A DNA stretch of 64,000 nt, from the NCBI RefSeq assembly GCF_000004075.3, contig NC_026657.2, forward strand, positions 2,790,001-2,854,000, read 5' to 3'. This DNA comes from Cucumis sativus. Its lineage: Eukaryota; Streptophyta; Magnoliopsida; Cucurbitales; Cucurbitaceae. Numbering within the stretch: the first letter of the stretch is position 1; every line of letters begins with the position of its first letter. The notes beneath the pieces are model-generated. The model had not been told where the DNA came from. It made no database searches and saw only the letters and a program-made list of their open reading frames with translations. The position numbers and the translations under genes were made by a program. This document shows, in pieces, positions 1 through 11,694 of this stretch.

Positions 1-171
1 CCTCCTTGGATCAAACGCACACGCTTTGTGTAGCACTACTAAGTACACTTTTCATCTTTTAAATATTTGTTTGCCCTTTTCATCTATATAAATATAATTC
101 GTGTTCAACTTGGAAGTTGAAGATTTAAAATAGTGTTATTTTCAAATATATTATAACCAAGCAGTGGTTTT

Positions 172-194
172 TATATATATATATATATATATAT
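172..194. repeat. (TA)n microsatellite
   Basis: An uninterrupted run of about eleven TA dinucleotides, followed by further AT-rich sequence. A comparable (TA)n tract lies at about 50040-50057. Confidence 0.9.
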
Positions 195-1777
195 TTATAT
201 CTGCGCTTTTCTATATATATTTATAAATATTTTTAGAAACATTCAAAAGAAAAGACTTTTTATAACGGGTATATAAAAAATCACTATGTAACTACTTTTT
301 AGTAGTATATTCAAATATATAATGTGTTAGAGTCGCCATAACCTTTTTTAATTATATATTTTTTCGTTTTCAATATATATGCTGTCTTGTATTCTCTATA
401 AACTTTTTTCATTAATATATACCGTTGTTTTTAGATATGATTCCCTATTCTTCCAGAATTGTACTTTTCATTTTTTTTAAACCCTCGTAATTATGAGAGG
501 TTTATGAGACAATTGTGCATATGACCTTTACGAAAAATCTTAGCAGATTGGGCTATTAATTAACGAAAGAAATAGTGGATTTAGACTATTAGTGTAATAA
601 GGTATATTAAATTAGACTATTTAGAGTTGAAAACCCTAAAACTAAATCATGATATTATATCAATTAACTAAAATTTATTTTACATCTAAGTGTAAAGTAT
701 AATTATAGTTGGATCGTTAATTGGTGTGTAAATACAAAGAATTAATTCTTTGAACTTTAAATGTAGAATTCCAAAAGATGATAAAAAGGAAAAACACAGA
801 CCCACACAAAGTAAGAACTTTGGGCTCCCCCCTAACAAAATGGGCCGTTTAAGATCTATGAGAACGAACCGGCGGTCTGGCAGGGTGGTTTTGGTTGAAG
901 TGGTACGTTGAGTGAGTCACTAAGATGAGGTCTCATGAGAGTCACCCTCGATCGATGAGGTCATAGTCATGGTTAGCCAATTGGAGCAAAGGCCACGCAA
1001 TTTCCACACCATAACTTTGTATCAAAGGTTGGAGAAAGATTGGATACTTAAAAGCTCCCATCTTAATAAATTTGAAAATAACACACTCATAATTATTATT
1101 TTATTGTATTTTAACTACTTAATATAAAATTTTTATTTTAATTAATGTAATAGAAATATTCATTTATTTATATCTCAAGTCAGCAGATAATTAATTAATA
1201 TAACATTATATTAAATAATGTTAATATAATTTAGAAAATTCTAAAGTACTTTTTTATAGGTGAATTTTAAAAATGAACATTTTTAATTTTCATAATAACA
1301 ATAAACTCATTTGGTTTTTGAGTTTTTAAAATATACCATTTTAGTTCACCAGTTTTGAAAAAAAATGTTTACAAGATCATAAAAGTATTTTATGTTTGAA
1401 TTTTCAAAAATAATTATATGATATTTAAAATTTTTAAAAATAGAGAAGATATGACTTTTATAAATTATTCTTCTCATTTAAAAATGTCATATACTTGCTT
1501 AAAATAAAAATATAAAGCTATTTAAGGAGTTTTTAAAACCTATTTTTAAAAGTTTGGAGACTAAAAGGTACATCTTGAAATCTTGAGAACCAAATGAGTC
1601 TATTCTTATAATCCTCGAGGCTAAAAATGTTTATTTTTAAAATTCACAAACTATTTTTTTTCTTCTTATAATAGTTATTTGATTTTGATATGTATATATT
1701 TAATGTCATATTATTAACTACATGAATATAGATATTATCAAATAAATACAAAAAGGATACATTTCATATATATAAAA

Positions 1778-1795
1778 GGGGGGGGGGGGGGGGGG
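1778..1795. repeat. Homopolymer run of 18 G
   Basis: Eighteen consecutive G on the + strand, flanked by A-rich sequence. G runs this long are rare in AT-rich plant DNA and are also a common place for sequencing-length error. Confidence 0.9.
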
Positions 1796-4700
1796 AAAGT
1801 ATAAAGTAATAATGGGTCAAAGCCCATGGGCTTTGTCCAAAGTGTTTGAAGGAGTCAAAACACACATTAATGAACGCTTTAGAAAAACAAAAAACAAGAA
1901 CAAAGTTCCAAAGCACTTGTCTTTTTCTTTTATTTATTTCAACTTCCCTTTCACAATCCATCCATCAATGATCCATCCATAAACTAAATAAAATAATACA
2001 AATACAATACAATTTTTAAATATATAAAAAAAACACATATTCTTTATTTATTTATTTGTTTTTAAAAAGGGTGAGAATCTTTTCCAAAAGATGCCAACAA
2101 CAAAATATGGGCAACCAAATGCCTTTGAACCACACGCACCCAACAAAGACTGCCTTTGAGACTCGGACACTACTCTACTCTATTCTATCTCCATCCTTCT
2201 TCTTCTTCTTCTTCCCTTCTGTTCATCTACTTTCAAAACGTTCATGTTTTATCATTGTTTTCCTAGACGTAATGAAATTTCTTTGTATTAAAGTTTATTA
2301 TAAAGAAATTTATTTGATTTCATGTTTTCTTTCAATTGTGATAAGAAAATATTAAATCAAGACAGTAAAATGTTAGGTATAACACTTGTGGATTTATGTT
2401 TAACTTATCAGTTTTCAAACTTTTAAAAAATCTCATCGAACTTTTTGGTTTTAGAAAATGTCTTACAAGTTATCATTAGTAGTTTAGAAATTAAACTCTA
2501 TTTGTTATAAAATTAAACGTCCACCAATTTATACACACTTTTTAAAGTCTTAGATCCTTAAACCATTACGTTTAAAGATGAAGAGTCGTTTTAAAATTAA
2601 GAGATTTTTCAAATACCGCTTAAAGTTTGTGAATAAAACATGTAATTTAAATCAAATAAAAAAAACTAGAAAAATAGAACGAAAATTGAATGTTATAATA
2701 GCATAAACACCAATTTTGAAAATATATTGTCGAGCTTAAGTAAGCAAAAACTCAACTGATTAAGACATATAGAAACTAAAGTCTTCTTACCACCAAATAT
2801 TGGGTTGAAGACTTGAAAAGAAAACATAAATCTTCTTTTAAAAAAAATATCATGAACGCGCACAAAACTTTATGTAATATACATACCATTTTGAGTTGAA
2901 AATAATCACGAATGTGATGCACGTACTTTAGAAGATAAAGCAGATTAAAGTGATATCCAACGTTGATTTGTTAGACGACATATTTATTGAAACAAACATA
3001 TAAAAAGGTTGTTAGTGCATCAATTTTAATAAACCCTTAGACTTAAAATAATAATAATTAATAATAACAAAAACGTTTTAATTTAATGCCAGATTTGTGA
3101 TGATGAATACATTATTAGTGTAATGGGAAAAGCAAGTACAATTTATAAATTGTACAAATATTAGCAATTGCATATACATTAGGTGATTAAAGCTATTGCA
3201 CACAACTTAGCCACCTTGACCCCCTCCAACCCTTTTTCTTCTCTAATATGCCTTTTGATGTTCTCGAACCTCACATGTGTAAAAGATTCAATTTACTGTA
3301 CTTTGACATCTAAGTTAGTACAAAAAAGTGATTAGTTTAGTTTTTGAAGTGGTTGAATGAAGTTAATTATAAATGTGTCATCCGATACATGTTTGTAGTT
3401 AATTGATATATATTTACTGGGTCAAATGGTCAACCCAAAACTCGATGCACTAATATTTCACTTTTGGAGACGCATCAATCTTCTATTCTATTTCCCTTGC
3501 ATGCTTAGGTCGACAATACACAGGCTTTGGGTTTTGTCTTCAACTTATTGTTGTTATTATTTAGTAATTTGTCACATCAACCCTTGAAATAATAAAAAAT
3601 AATATCATCTAAATTTTCTATTAGTGTTTAAGTTATGTAGACTTGAATTCATCTACTACAAGGATATAAGAGATGATGGAACCTCGTAATTTAAAGACGA
3701 ACGAACAAATTAATTATAACTAAACTAAATTTATTTTGATACATCATTTTCTCTCATTTACTTACTTGGGTGTTGATTGTGGTGAGTAGAGAAAGAAGAG
3801 GTACACCAAACTATGAATCAAAAATGGTTTTGATTGGAGAGAATATGACATTTCCTTGAAAAAAAGGAAAGGAATCTCATTTTGATTATTAAATGTGTAG
3901 ACCTCACCCTATTTATTCTCTTCTCTTTATTTAATTTTACTAATTCTCACATTATCTCTCAACTTTCAACCTTCTATTCTTTTGTTGAAATTTTAAAGTG
4001 CAAAACTTTAGGCACAAATGTTGAAAAATAATATATATGTTAGATCAATCATGTGGCTTCAAATAAATTGGTATGTGAAATGTTAAATACGTGTATTACT
4101 ATCAACCGAGATTAGAGTTTAGTTGTTAGGAATATTATACTACAACTAGTTGAGATATACTTAGTTTTGATAATATGATAATACATACATGTTGTTGATT
4201 TATGTGTAGATACGATAAATATCGAAAAGTAATACATAAAATATTTACTTTTTAAAGTTTACAAACTAATTTAGAGTGCACAAATTTCAAATGTTGTAGA
4301 TCAAAATTAAAATAATTCAAAATTTTAGAAAACAAAATTATTTTTTCACTTGAAATTTTTAGTGAAACAATGCACCATTTCTCGTTTCAATTTTAAAATA
4401 AATTTTAGGAAACAAGAGCGTAGAACTTATTTTTCTTTCAATTTCATATTTTTTTTAAGTTTAAAAGAATACTTTTATCTCTAAACTTTCATAAAAAAAA
4501 AAAAGTAATAGCCTTTTTTTTATACTGTAATGATTTAATCTTTAAATTTAAGTAACAAAATGTACCAATTAATTTTTATAGTTTAAAATTTTGTAAAATG
4601 TAGTTAATATATTTTTTTCGATTCTAACTAATTATTTTATCAAAATTAAGTTAATAAAAAATATAATTAAATCTCTTTTTTTATTGTAAAGACTAAAACT

Positions 4701-5779
4701 TTACAAATTTACTAATACTAACTAAATAATCTCATATTAATTTTTTAAAAGTAAATTAATACGATCAAATCATTTCAAACAAAAATTTAAAAACTAGAAT
4801 GTTACTTATAACGATTAAAAAACCTAAAAGTTATATTTTAAATTTTTGTTTATTTAATATAGTTAAACTTTAATATCAATCACTACTAGAGTAGTGGTGT
4901 GATTGGTGCATTTAATTATATATATGTCAAAAACAAATTAAACTTTAGTATTGAATTGAATTAAATGATTATAAATTTGAAATTTAGGTGTGTTGTGAAT
5001 AACATCTCATATGTATAATATTGATTTTACATTTTGGGGTTTGTTTGACTTTTTCTATTTTAGTTTAAAATAAATTTATGGGCATTTATTGAGAACAGTT
5101 GTGTTGTAGTTTTGAAACTAAAATTTCATACAAATAATTAAATAAGACAGCAGCATTGGTCCATTTATCACATTTTCACATCTCTTTTTCTCACTTTTAT
5201 TTCCCTTTTTCTTCCTCTAAATAAAATATATGGATGGGAATGGAAATGGAAATAAATAAATCATAATTGTTCTTGTTCAATTCTTTTTTCTTTCTATAAC
5301 CCTTTTGCATGCAAATTAATGATGAGAGAATATTGACATGCACACAACATCTATTGCCAATGCTTAAGTTAAATAGTTAGAAAGTGCGAAAAGTAAAGAA
5401 ATTCGAGTGTATCATTGAAGATACCTCTTTAGGTATTATGTTTGATATATTTATGATATTGGGTTTGTTCGATTCAGAGCATGTTAGATAGACGTGTGTA
5501 CTAGCTCTCTCATGATTTAAGACTCCTAAACCTCAAAGTTCGAGATTAAGGACTAATGAATGAATCTTTCAAAAGGCCTAGTTAATCTGTCTTGTTTTGA
5601 TTTCGATTTTTTTAATCGTTTTTAAGATTTAATATTGAGAAATTATAGCAAATAGTAAACCGGGAAAAGAATATGAAAATATAGTACGGTTTTAAAATAT
5701 TTGTAAATATAGTAAATATTGACAAGTTTATCATTCATTGCATGTATTTCTTATTAATGATAACGATTGATAAACATTT

Positions 5780-6080
5780 TTTTAAAAAAAATTATCGATG
5801 ATAGTAGCTATTAATGATATTCGCTAATAGTAGTATCATTGATACAACTATCAAGGGTAGCAACTGACAACACATTTATTGAATTTAAAGTTATCAGTGT
5901 TATTTACTGATAGCAGAATATCCAGTTATAGTATAATAGTAGCATCATTGATACAACTATCAAAGATAGCAACTGATAACACATTTCTCAAATTGAAAGT
6001 TATTTTTGATATATAACAACTATATATCAATGTTATTCGTTGATATAGTTATTGCTATCAGTGATAGCTTTCCTATTGAG
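5780..6080. repeat. Degenerate tandem duplication of TATC/GATA-rich sequence
   Basis: Two diverged copies of about 68 bp are spaced about 110 bp apart, near 5828-5895 and 5938-6005. Each contains ATCATTGATACAACTATCAA followed by a GGTAGCAACTGA- or GATAGCAACTGA-type tract and then ACACATTT. The tract is full of short palindromic TATCA/TGATA motifs. These resemble the core of the 11.7-13.1 kb element, suggesting a related dispersed family. Confidence 0.7.
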
Positions 6081-8130
6081 AAAATTTAATTTGGAAGAAG
6101 CGCGAGAAATGATGGCGTAGGCATGGGTGCTATTAAAGTAGATTTAGAATTCAAATCTTAATTAATTATCATTGTAAAAGAGGGAAGACAAACTAGTAGT
6201 GTATAATTAAAAGTATATGAGGAAGAGCCCTATGAAATAATTACTTATAAGGTTCATTTAATGGTGAGCTTTTATTGGCCTATTGATTGGCCTTCATCAT
6301 TTGTAATTACTCCTTACTATTTCTCAATAATCAACCCCACAAATATTTTCAATTTGAGTATTTAAAAAATAAATATGGTCCTCTAACTTTCATGAAAAAA
6401 ACTGATTAGGATATATATTTAAAAATTGACTTTAAAAAAATGTATTTGTTCTTAAATATTTTAAACCCTATATTTGGTTGAATATTCTATATTATGTTTT
6501 GTTTATAATATAAATGTGTGTCACATAGGTTGGGTCCAAACTTTTATGAATGAATATGGATTCTTAAACAATATGATGTTATATAATAGCATTTTTGTCT
6601 TAGGTTCTTTGGAAACTATTTTCAAAATAGTTCCAAATTAAAAATAAAAATAAAGAATTGTTCTAAATAATAAAATAAATTTAAAAAAGAGAAGTTAAAA
6701 AGTTAATGAAAAATTGAAATTAAAATAGTAATTAAACCATATTGTTTTAATTAATGGAAGCATGGAAGAGAAGAGCCAATTCAATATGACAAAAGTAGTA
6801 CATCAAATATTAATCTTTTTAGTTTTTTAATCTTGGAGTACGTTGACATGTTCTTACCTTTTTCAATTATTTTATTTATAATAATGGAATTCACAACTGG
6901 AATATACTCTTTATATATTTTAAGTGGATTTATTTTGTGTAAAATTACCAATTATACTCTCAATATATGCCATTAACAATTAATCACATAGTAGTGTTAG
7001 AAGTCAAAATTGTAAACTGAACCATTTTAAAATTTATTTGACACATGATTAAAATTTAAGGATTTTTATATAAAATATAAACATTTAAATTTGTTTACGT
7101 ATATAACAAAATATCACAATGTATTTTGTGATAATGAAGATAGATTGCTATTTGTGTCTATAGCATTACATTTGGGATAAATTGTTATTTTTTCGTAAAC
7201 ATTTTGGTTTATTTTGTTTAAAAATTAAGAATTAAAATAAACTAGAAGAAGTTTTTTATTTGATGTTTAAAGTTTTGAAACTAAGATTTGATTAATGATT
7301 CTACTGTTTCAACTAGTTTTTGGACTATAAAAAATGATGTTTGAGATTAAGTTGTTGATTGTGTAACTATAAATGAATAAATATATTACTTCCATAACCA
7401 ATGTGTATCAATTTCTAAACTTTAGATACCAAATGAAAAATGGTTCGAACTTGAAACAGAAAAAAAATGGAAAAGAATGAGGGAAAATGTGTAAAGGGTT
7501 GGACTTGGTTCACACAAGTTGATTAAGTGTGACAATAAAGAACACAACCAAATTGGGTTTCTCCTCTCATCGAGATCAAAAATTGTTTAACAAAATGGCT
7601 TGTAGTTCCCTTTTCCCTTTTTCCCTTTTCCCCTTTTTTTTCCTTCACCTTCTCCACATACAATTTACAGTACAGACAAATCACTTGGTTGAGTTGGGTT
7701 GGGTTGGTCCATTTGGCTTCTCACTCACTTCCTTTCATTTCCTCTTCCCTTTCCTTTTTCTTTCATTTTCCTTCCTCTGCCGTTTTAATGGCGACCCTGG
7801 TTTTGGTTGTTTGGTTGTTGAGATGGAATAAATGTTGCATTTTAAACACATGGCCCTACATTTACACTCTGGGTTTCCATTCTTAATCCCACCTTTTTCC
7901 CCACTTCTTTACATTTAACTAAAACAGAGGAACTGAAGAAGAAGAAGAGAAGAAGAGGAAGAAGAACAGGAAGAGAGAGAGAGTGTTGTTTTTGTATTTG
8001 TAATTGCCTCTCTCATCCACGTGCTTCAACCAACCGCTCAATTTCTTTCTTCTTTTTCTTACAGGTTCTTCCATTCCACTTCATTCATTGATTGTCGTTC
8101 TCTTTCTTTAATTCCATTGCTGTGAAATCA

Positions 8131-8199
8131 ATGGCGTGGGACTCTTCAATCCCATTTCTGGATCTTCATTTCTACTCTTTTCTGATGAAATCTGGGTGA
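8131..8199 (+). promoter_or_regulatory. Upstream ORF in the leader of the receptor-like kinase gene
   Basis: An ATG at 8131 opens a 22-codon frame ending in TGA at 8197-8199, about 300 bp before the main ATG. Several other upstream ATGs occur between here and 8496. If this region stays in the mature leader, the uORF could lower translation of the kinase. A GGGTGAGG donor-like site at the uORF stop could instead start a leader intron, and the sequence cannot decide between these. Confidence 0.4.
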
Positions 8200-8495
8200 G
8201 GAGTTGAATCATTATCAGATTTAAGTGGATTGGATTTCTGGGTACTTCTTGCATTTCCGATCTGTGAATGCGATTGGATTTTTGTGCTTTTTTGTTACTT
8301 TCTCTTCAGAGTTTTGTGTAATTTCTGTTGTGGGTTTTTGGTAGAAATGTTAGTGGTGTTTACTGTTTGGATTATCTTCAAAACCCAGATCGTGAAATGA
8401 TCTAAATCGGATTCCCAAAATGCCAAATGGGTAGTTAGATTGATCCATGTAGTTGATAAAGGATAAAAAGGAAAAAATCTCTTTACTTCCTGAGC

Positions 8496-11256
8496 ATGAG
8501 AAAGGTTAATCAGCTTTGTCTTTCTCATGCTCTTCTGTTCTTCATTCTATTTCTCTTTGGATTTTGCTCTGCTGTCACTGAGAAGGACATTTTGCTTCAA
8601 TTCAAAGATGCTGTTACAGAGGACCCGTTTAATTTCTTGAGAACTTGGGTTGCCGGCGAGGATCATTGCCGTAGTTTCAACGGCGTGTTCTGTAACTCCG
8701 ATGGGTTTGTGGAAAGGATTGTTTTATGGAACTCTAGCTTAGCTGGAACTTTGTCGCCTTCCTTGTCGGGATTAAAGTTCTTGAGGACTTTGACATTGTA
8801 TGGAAATAGATTTACTGGTAATATTCCGATCGAATATGGCGCCATTGTTACACTATGGAAGTTGAACTTGAGCTCCAATGCGTTTTCGGGTTTGGTGCCA
8901 GAGTTCATCGGCGATTTGCCGAGCATTCGGTTTCTGGATTTGTCTAGAAATGGCTTTACTGGGGAGATTCCTTCAGCTGTGTTCAAGAATTGTTTTAAAA
9001 CTAGATTTGTTTCATTTTCTCATAATAGATTTTCAGGTAGGATACCTTCAACAATTTTGAATTGTTTGAGCCTTGAAGGCTTTGATTTCTCTAATAATGA
9101 TCTAAGTGGGAGCATTCCTTTGCAACTCTGTGACATTCAAAGATTAGAGTATGTTTCTGTAAGAAGCAATGCATTATCTGGGAGTGTCCAAGGGCAGTTC
9201 TCTTCTTGCCAGAGTTTGAAACTTGTGGATCTGAGTAGCAATATGTTCACTGGGTCACCGCCGTTTGAGGTTCTCGGATTCAAAAACATCACTTATTTTA
9301 ATGTCTCATATAACAGGTTTAGTGGGGGAATTGCAGAGGTGGTGAGTTGTAGCAATAATCTGGAAGTTCTTGATGTTTCAGGAAATGGTTTGAATGGAGA
9401 GATCCCATTAAGCATTACAAAGTGTGGGAGTATTAAAATATTAGATTTTGAATCTAACAAGCTGGTTGGGAAGATCCCTGCTGAACTTGCAAATTTGAAC
9501 AAGCTCTTGGTGCTTCGGTTGGGTTCTAATTCGATCACCGGGACAATTCCGGCCATTTTCGGGAACATCGAGCTACTTCAGGTTTTGAATTTGCACAACC
9601 TCAATCTTGTTGGTGAGATTCCTAACGACATAACCAGTTGCAGGTTTCTTCTTGAGTTGTAAGTCCCTATGAAAACCTCAAACAACATTGTTTCCAATTC
9701 ATCTCCATGTTGTGTAAATTCAACTTGAATTGTTCCTCGAATGATTTAATTTTTCTTTTTTAAACTTCAGGGATGTTTCTGGTAATGCATTGGAAGGGGA
9801 GATTCCTCAAACTCTTTACAACATGACATACCTTGAAATCCTTGATCTACACGATAACCATCTGAACGGAAGCATTCCATCGACGCTTGGGAGCCTCTTG
9901 AAACTGCAGTTTCTGGATCTATCTCAAAACCTGCTGTCTGGTTCAATACCTCGTACTCTTGAAAATCTCACATTGCTGCACCATTTCAACGTTTCTTTCA
10001 ATAACCTTTCAGGCACCATACCTTCTGTAAATACGATCCAAAATTTCGGGCCTTCTGCATTCTCGAACAATCCTTTTCTTTGTGGTGCTCCCTTGGATCC
10101 TTGCTCTGCAGGCAACACCCCTGGCACGACTTCCATATCGAAGAAACCAAAGGTTCTTAGTCTTTCTGCAATCATTGCAATCATAGCAGCTGTTGTGATC
10201 CTGGTCGGGGTATGCGTGATCTCCATTTTGAATCTAATGGCTCGGACGAGGAAGGCAAGGAGCACCGAAATCATTGAGAGTACACCGCTTGGCTCAACCG
10301 ATTCAGGCGTCATAATTGGGAAACTGGTTCTTTTCAGCAAAACTTTGCCTTCCAAGTATGAAGACTGGGAGGCTGGCACCAAAGCTTTGCTCGACAAGGA
10401 ATGCATAATAGGGGGTGGCTCAATCGGCACCGTCTACAGAACAAGTTTTGAGGGCGGCATCTCCATTGCTGTTAAGAAGCTGGAGACTCTAGGGAGGATC
10501 AGAAGTCAAGATGAGTTTGAGACTGAAATCGGACGTTTGGGAAACATCAAACACCCAAACTTAGTCGCTTTCCAGGGCTACTATTGGTCGTCATCGATGC
10601 AGTTGATTCTCTCTGAATTCGTCACGAATGGCAATTTGTACGACAATCTACATAGTCTGAATTATCCAGGCACCAGCACAGGCATTGGCAATGCGGAGTT
10701 GCATTGGTCTAGAAGATACAAAATTGCAATTGGAACAGCTAGAGCTCTTGCTTATCTTCACCATGATTGTAGACCTCCAATTCTTCACCTCAACATAAAA
10801 TCAACTAACATACTGTTAGATGAAAACTACGAAGGCAAGTTATCCGATTACGGGTTGGGGAAGTTGCTTCCAGTTTTGGACAATTATATCTTAACAAAGT
10901 ACCATAGTGCCGTAGGGTACGTTGCACCGGAGTTAGCACAAAGTTTGAGAGCTAGTGAAAAGTGCGATGTGTATAGTTTCGGAGTGATTCTACTGGAGTT
11001 GGTAACAGGGAGGAAGCCAGTTGAGAGTCCAAGAGCAAATCAGGTAGTGATTTTGTGTGAATATGTAAGGGAGTTGTTGGAAAGTGGTTCTGCTTCTGAC
11101 TGTTTCGATCGTAACTTACGTGGCATTGCCGAAAACGAGCTCATCCAAGTGATGAAGTTGGGATTGATTTGTACATCTGAGATCCCTTCGAAGAGACCGA
11201 GCATGGCAGAGGTTGTTCAAGTTCTTGAGTCGATACGAAACGGATTAGGATCATAG
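8496..11256 (+). CDS. LRR receptor-like kinase, At1g12460/At1g62950 type
   Basis: Two exons, 8496-9658 and 9771-11256, with a GTAAGT donor and TTCAG acceptor, encode 882 residues. The protein begins with a hydrophobic signal peptide (about 1-27) and an LRR N-cap, then many leucine-rich repeats of the SGxIP type. A transmembrane helix follows (AIIAIIAAVVILVGVCVISI), then a cytoplasmic kinase domain. The glycine loop reads GGGSIGTVY, the ATP-binding lysine is in AVKK (K623), and the metal-binding motif is DYG (D747). The catalytic loop reads HLNIKSTN (727-734), so the HRD aspartate is asparagine and phosphotransfer is doubtful. It presumably senses an extracellular ligand at the plasma membrane, but none can be named. 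The leader is purine-rich with upstream ATGs, and AATAAA follows at 11449. The first in-frame ATG that gives a signal peptide was chosen as the start. Confidence 0.95.
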
Positions 11257-11448
11257 GAATAACAATGCTGGGATGGATAGAGATGTAAGGAATGAATGGA
11301 TAGTAGCAGAAGCTCAAGCTTTTTTCTTTTTCTTTTTTTTTTCTGGTTTAAGAGGATTCTTTTGCATTCTTTCTTCTTTTGTTTTGTGATTAACATCATT
11401 GATCGATCGGGTTGTTCCTTCGGTCATGAAATATTGTAACTGTTGAAC

Positions 11449-11454
11449 AATAAA
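11449..11454 (+). terminator. Poly(A) signal of the receptor-like kinase gene
   Basis: AATAAA lies 193 bp after the kinase stop codon, preceded by a T-rich stretch and a TTGTAAC element that fits a plant far-upstream region. Confidence 0.5.
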
Positions 11455-11694
11455 ATTCTTTATTTATTGCACTCAGATGGATCTTCATCTTTCTAAACAC
11501 TAAATGCAATTCCCTCCCAATGTTAGTATGCAAAACTCCATGAAAGTCTTATATAACTTCCACTGTCCTTAGAGGAATGATAGATCACTCTTGCATTGGT
11601 TTCAACTTTGGTAAGTCTTCAATTTATTTTACAAATGAATCAATATATAATTAGAGATTTTATAATGAATGAACTCTTTACTACGTATATAACA

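Larger units (their letters stand above)
1..7500. other. AT-rich intergenic desert with no supported gene
   Basis: I see no credible coding exon here on either strand. The short open frames are low-complexity, start at non-ATG codons or lack any family signal. The stretch holds a (TA)n microsatellite near 172-194, a run of 18 G at 1778-1795, an 18 bp perfect palindrome at 1818-1835 and a tandem-repeat tract at about 5.78-6.08 kb. A pyrimidine-rich, promoter-like patch lies around 2170-2225. Short-lived or non-coding transcripts cannot be excluded from sequence alone. Confidence 0.6.

Noticed and set aside
1764-2355. Short frames on both strands around 1.8-2.3 kb
   Set aside because: They are driven by the G18 run and pyrimidine tracts. 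The + strand frame starts at TTG and neither has domain features.
9924-10430. 168-codon minus-strand frame within the receptor kinase gene
   Set aside because: It is an antisense shadow of exon 2 with no family features of its own.
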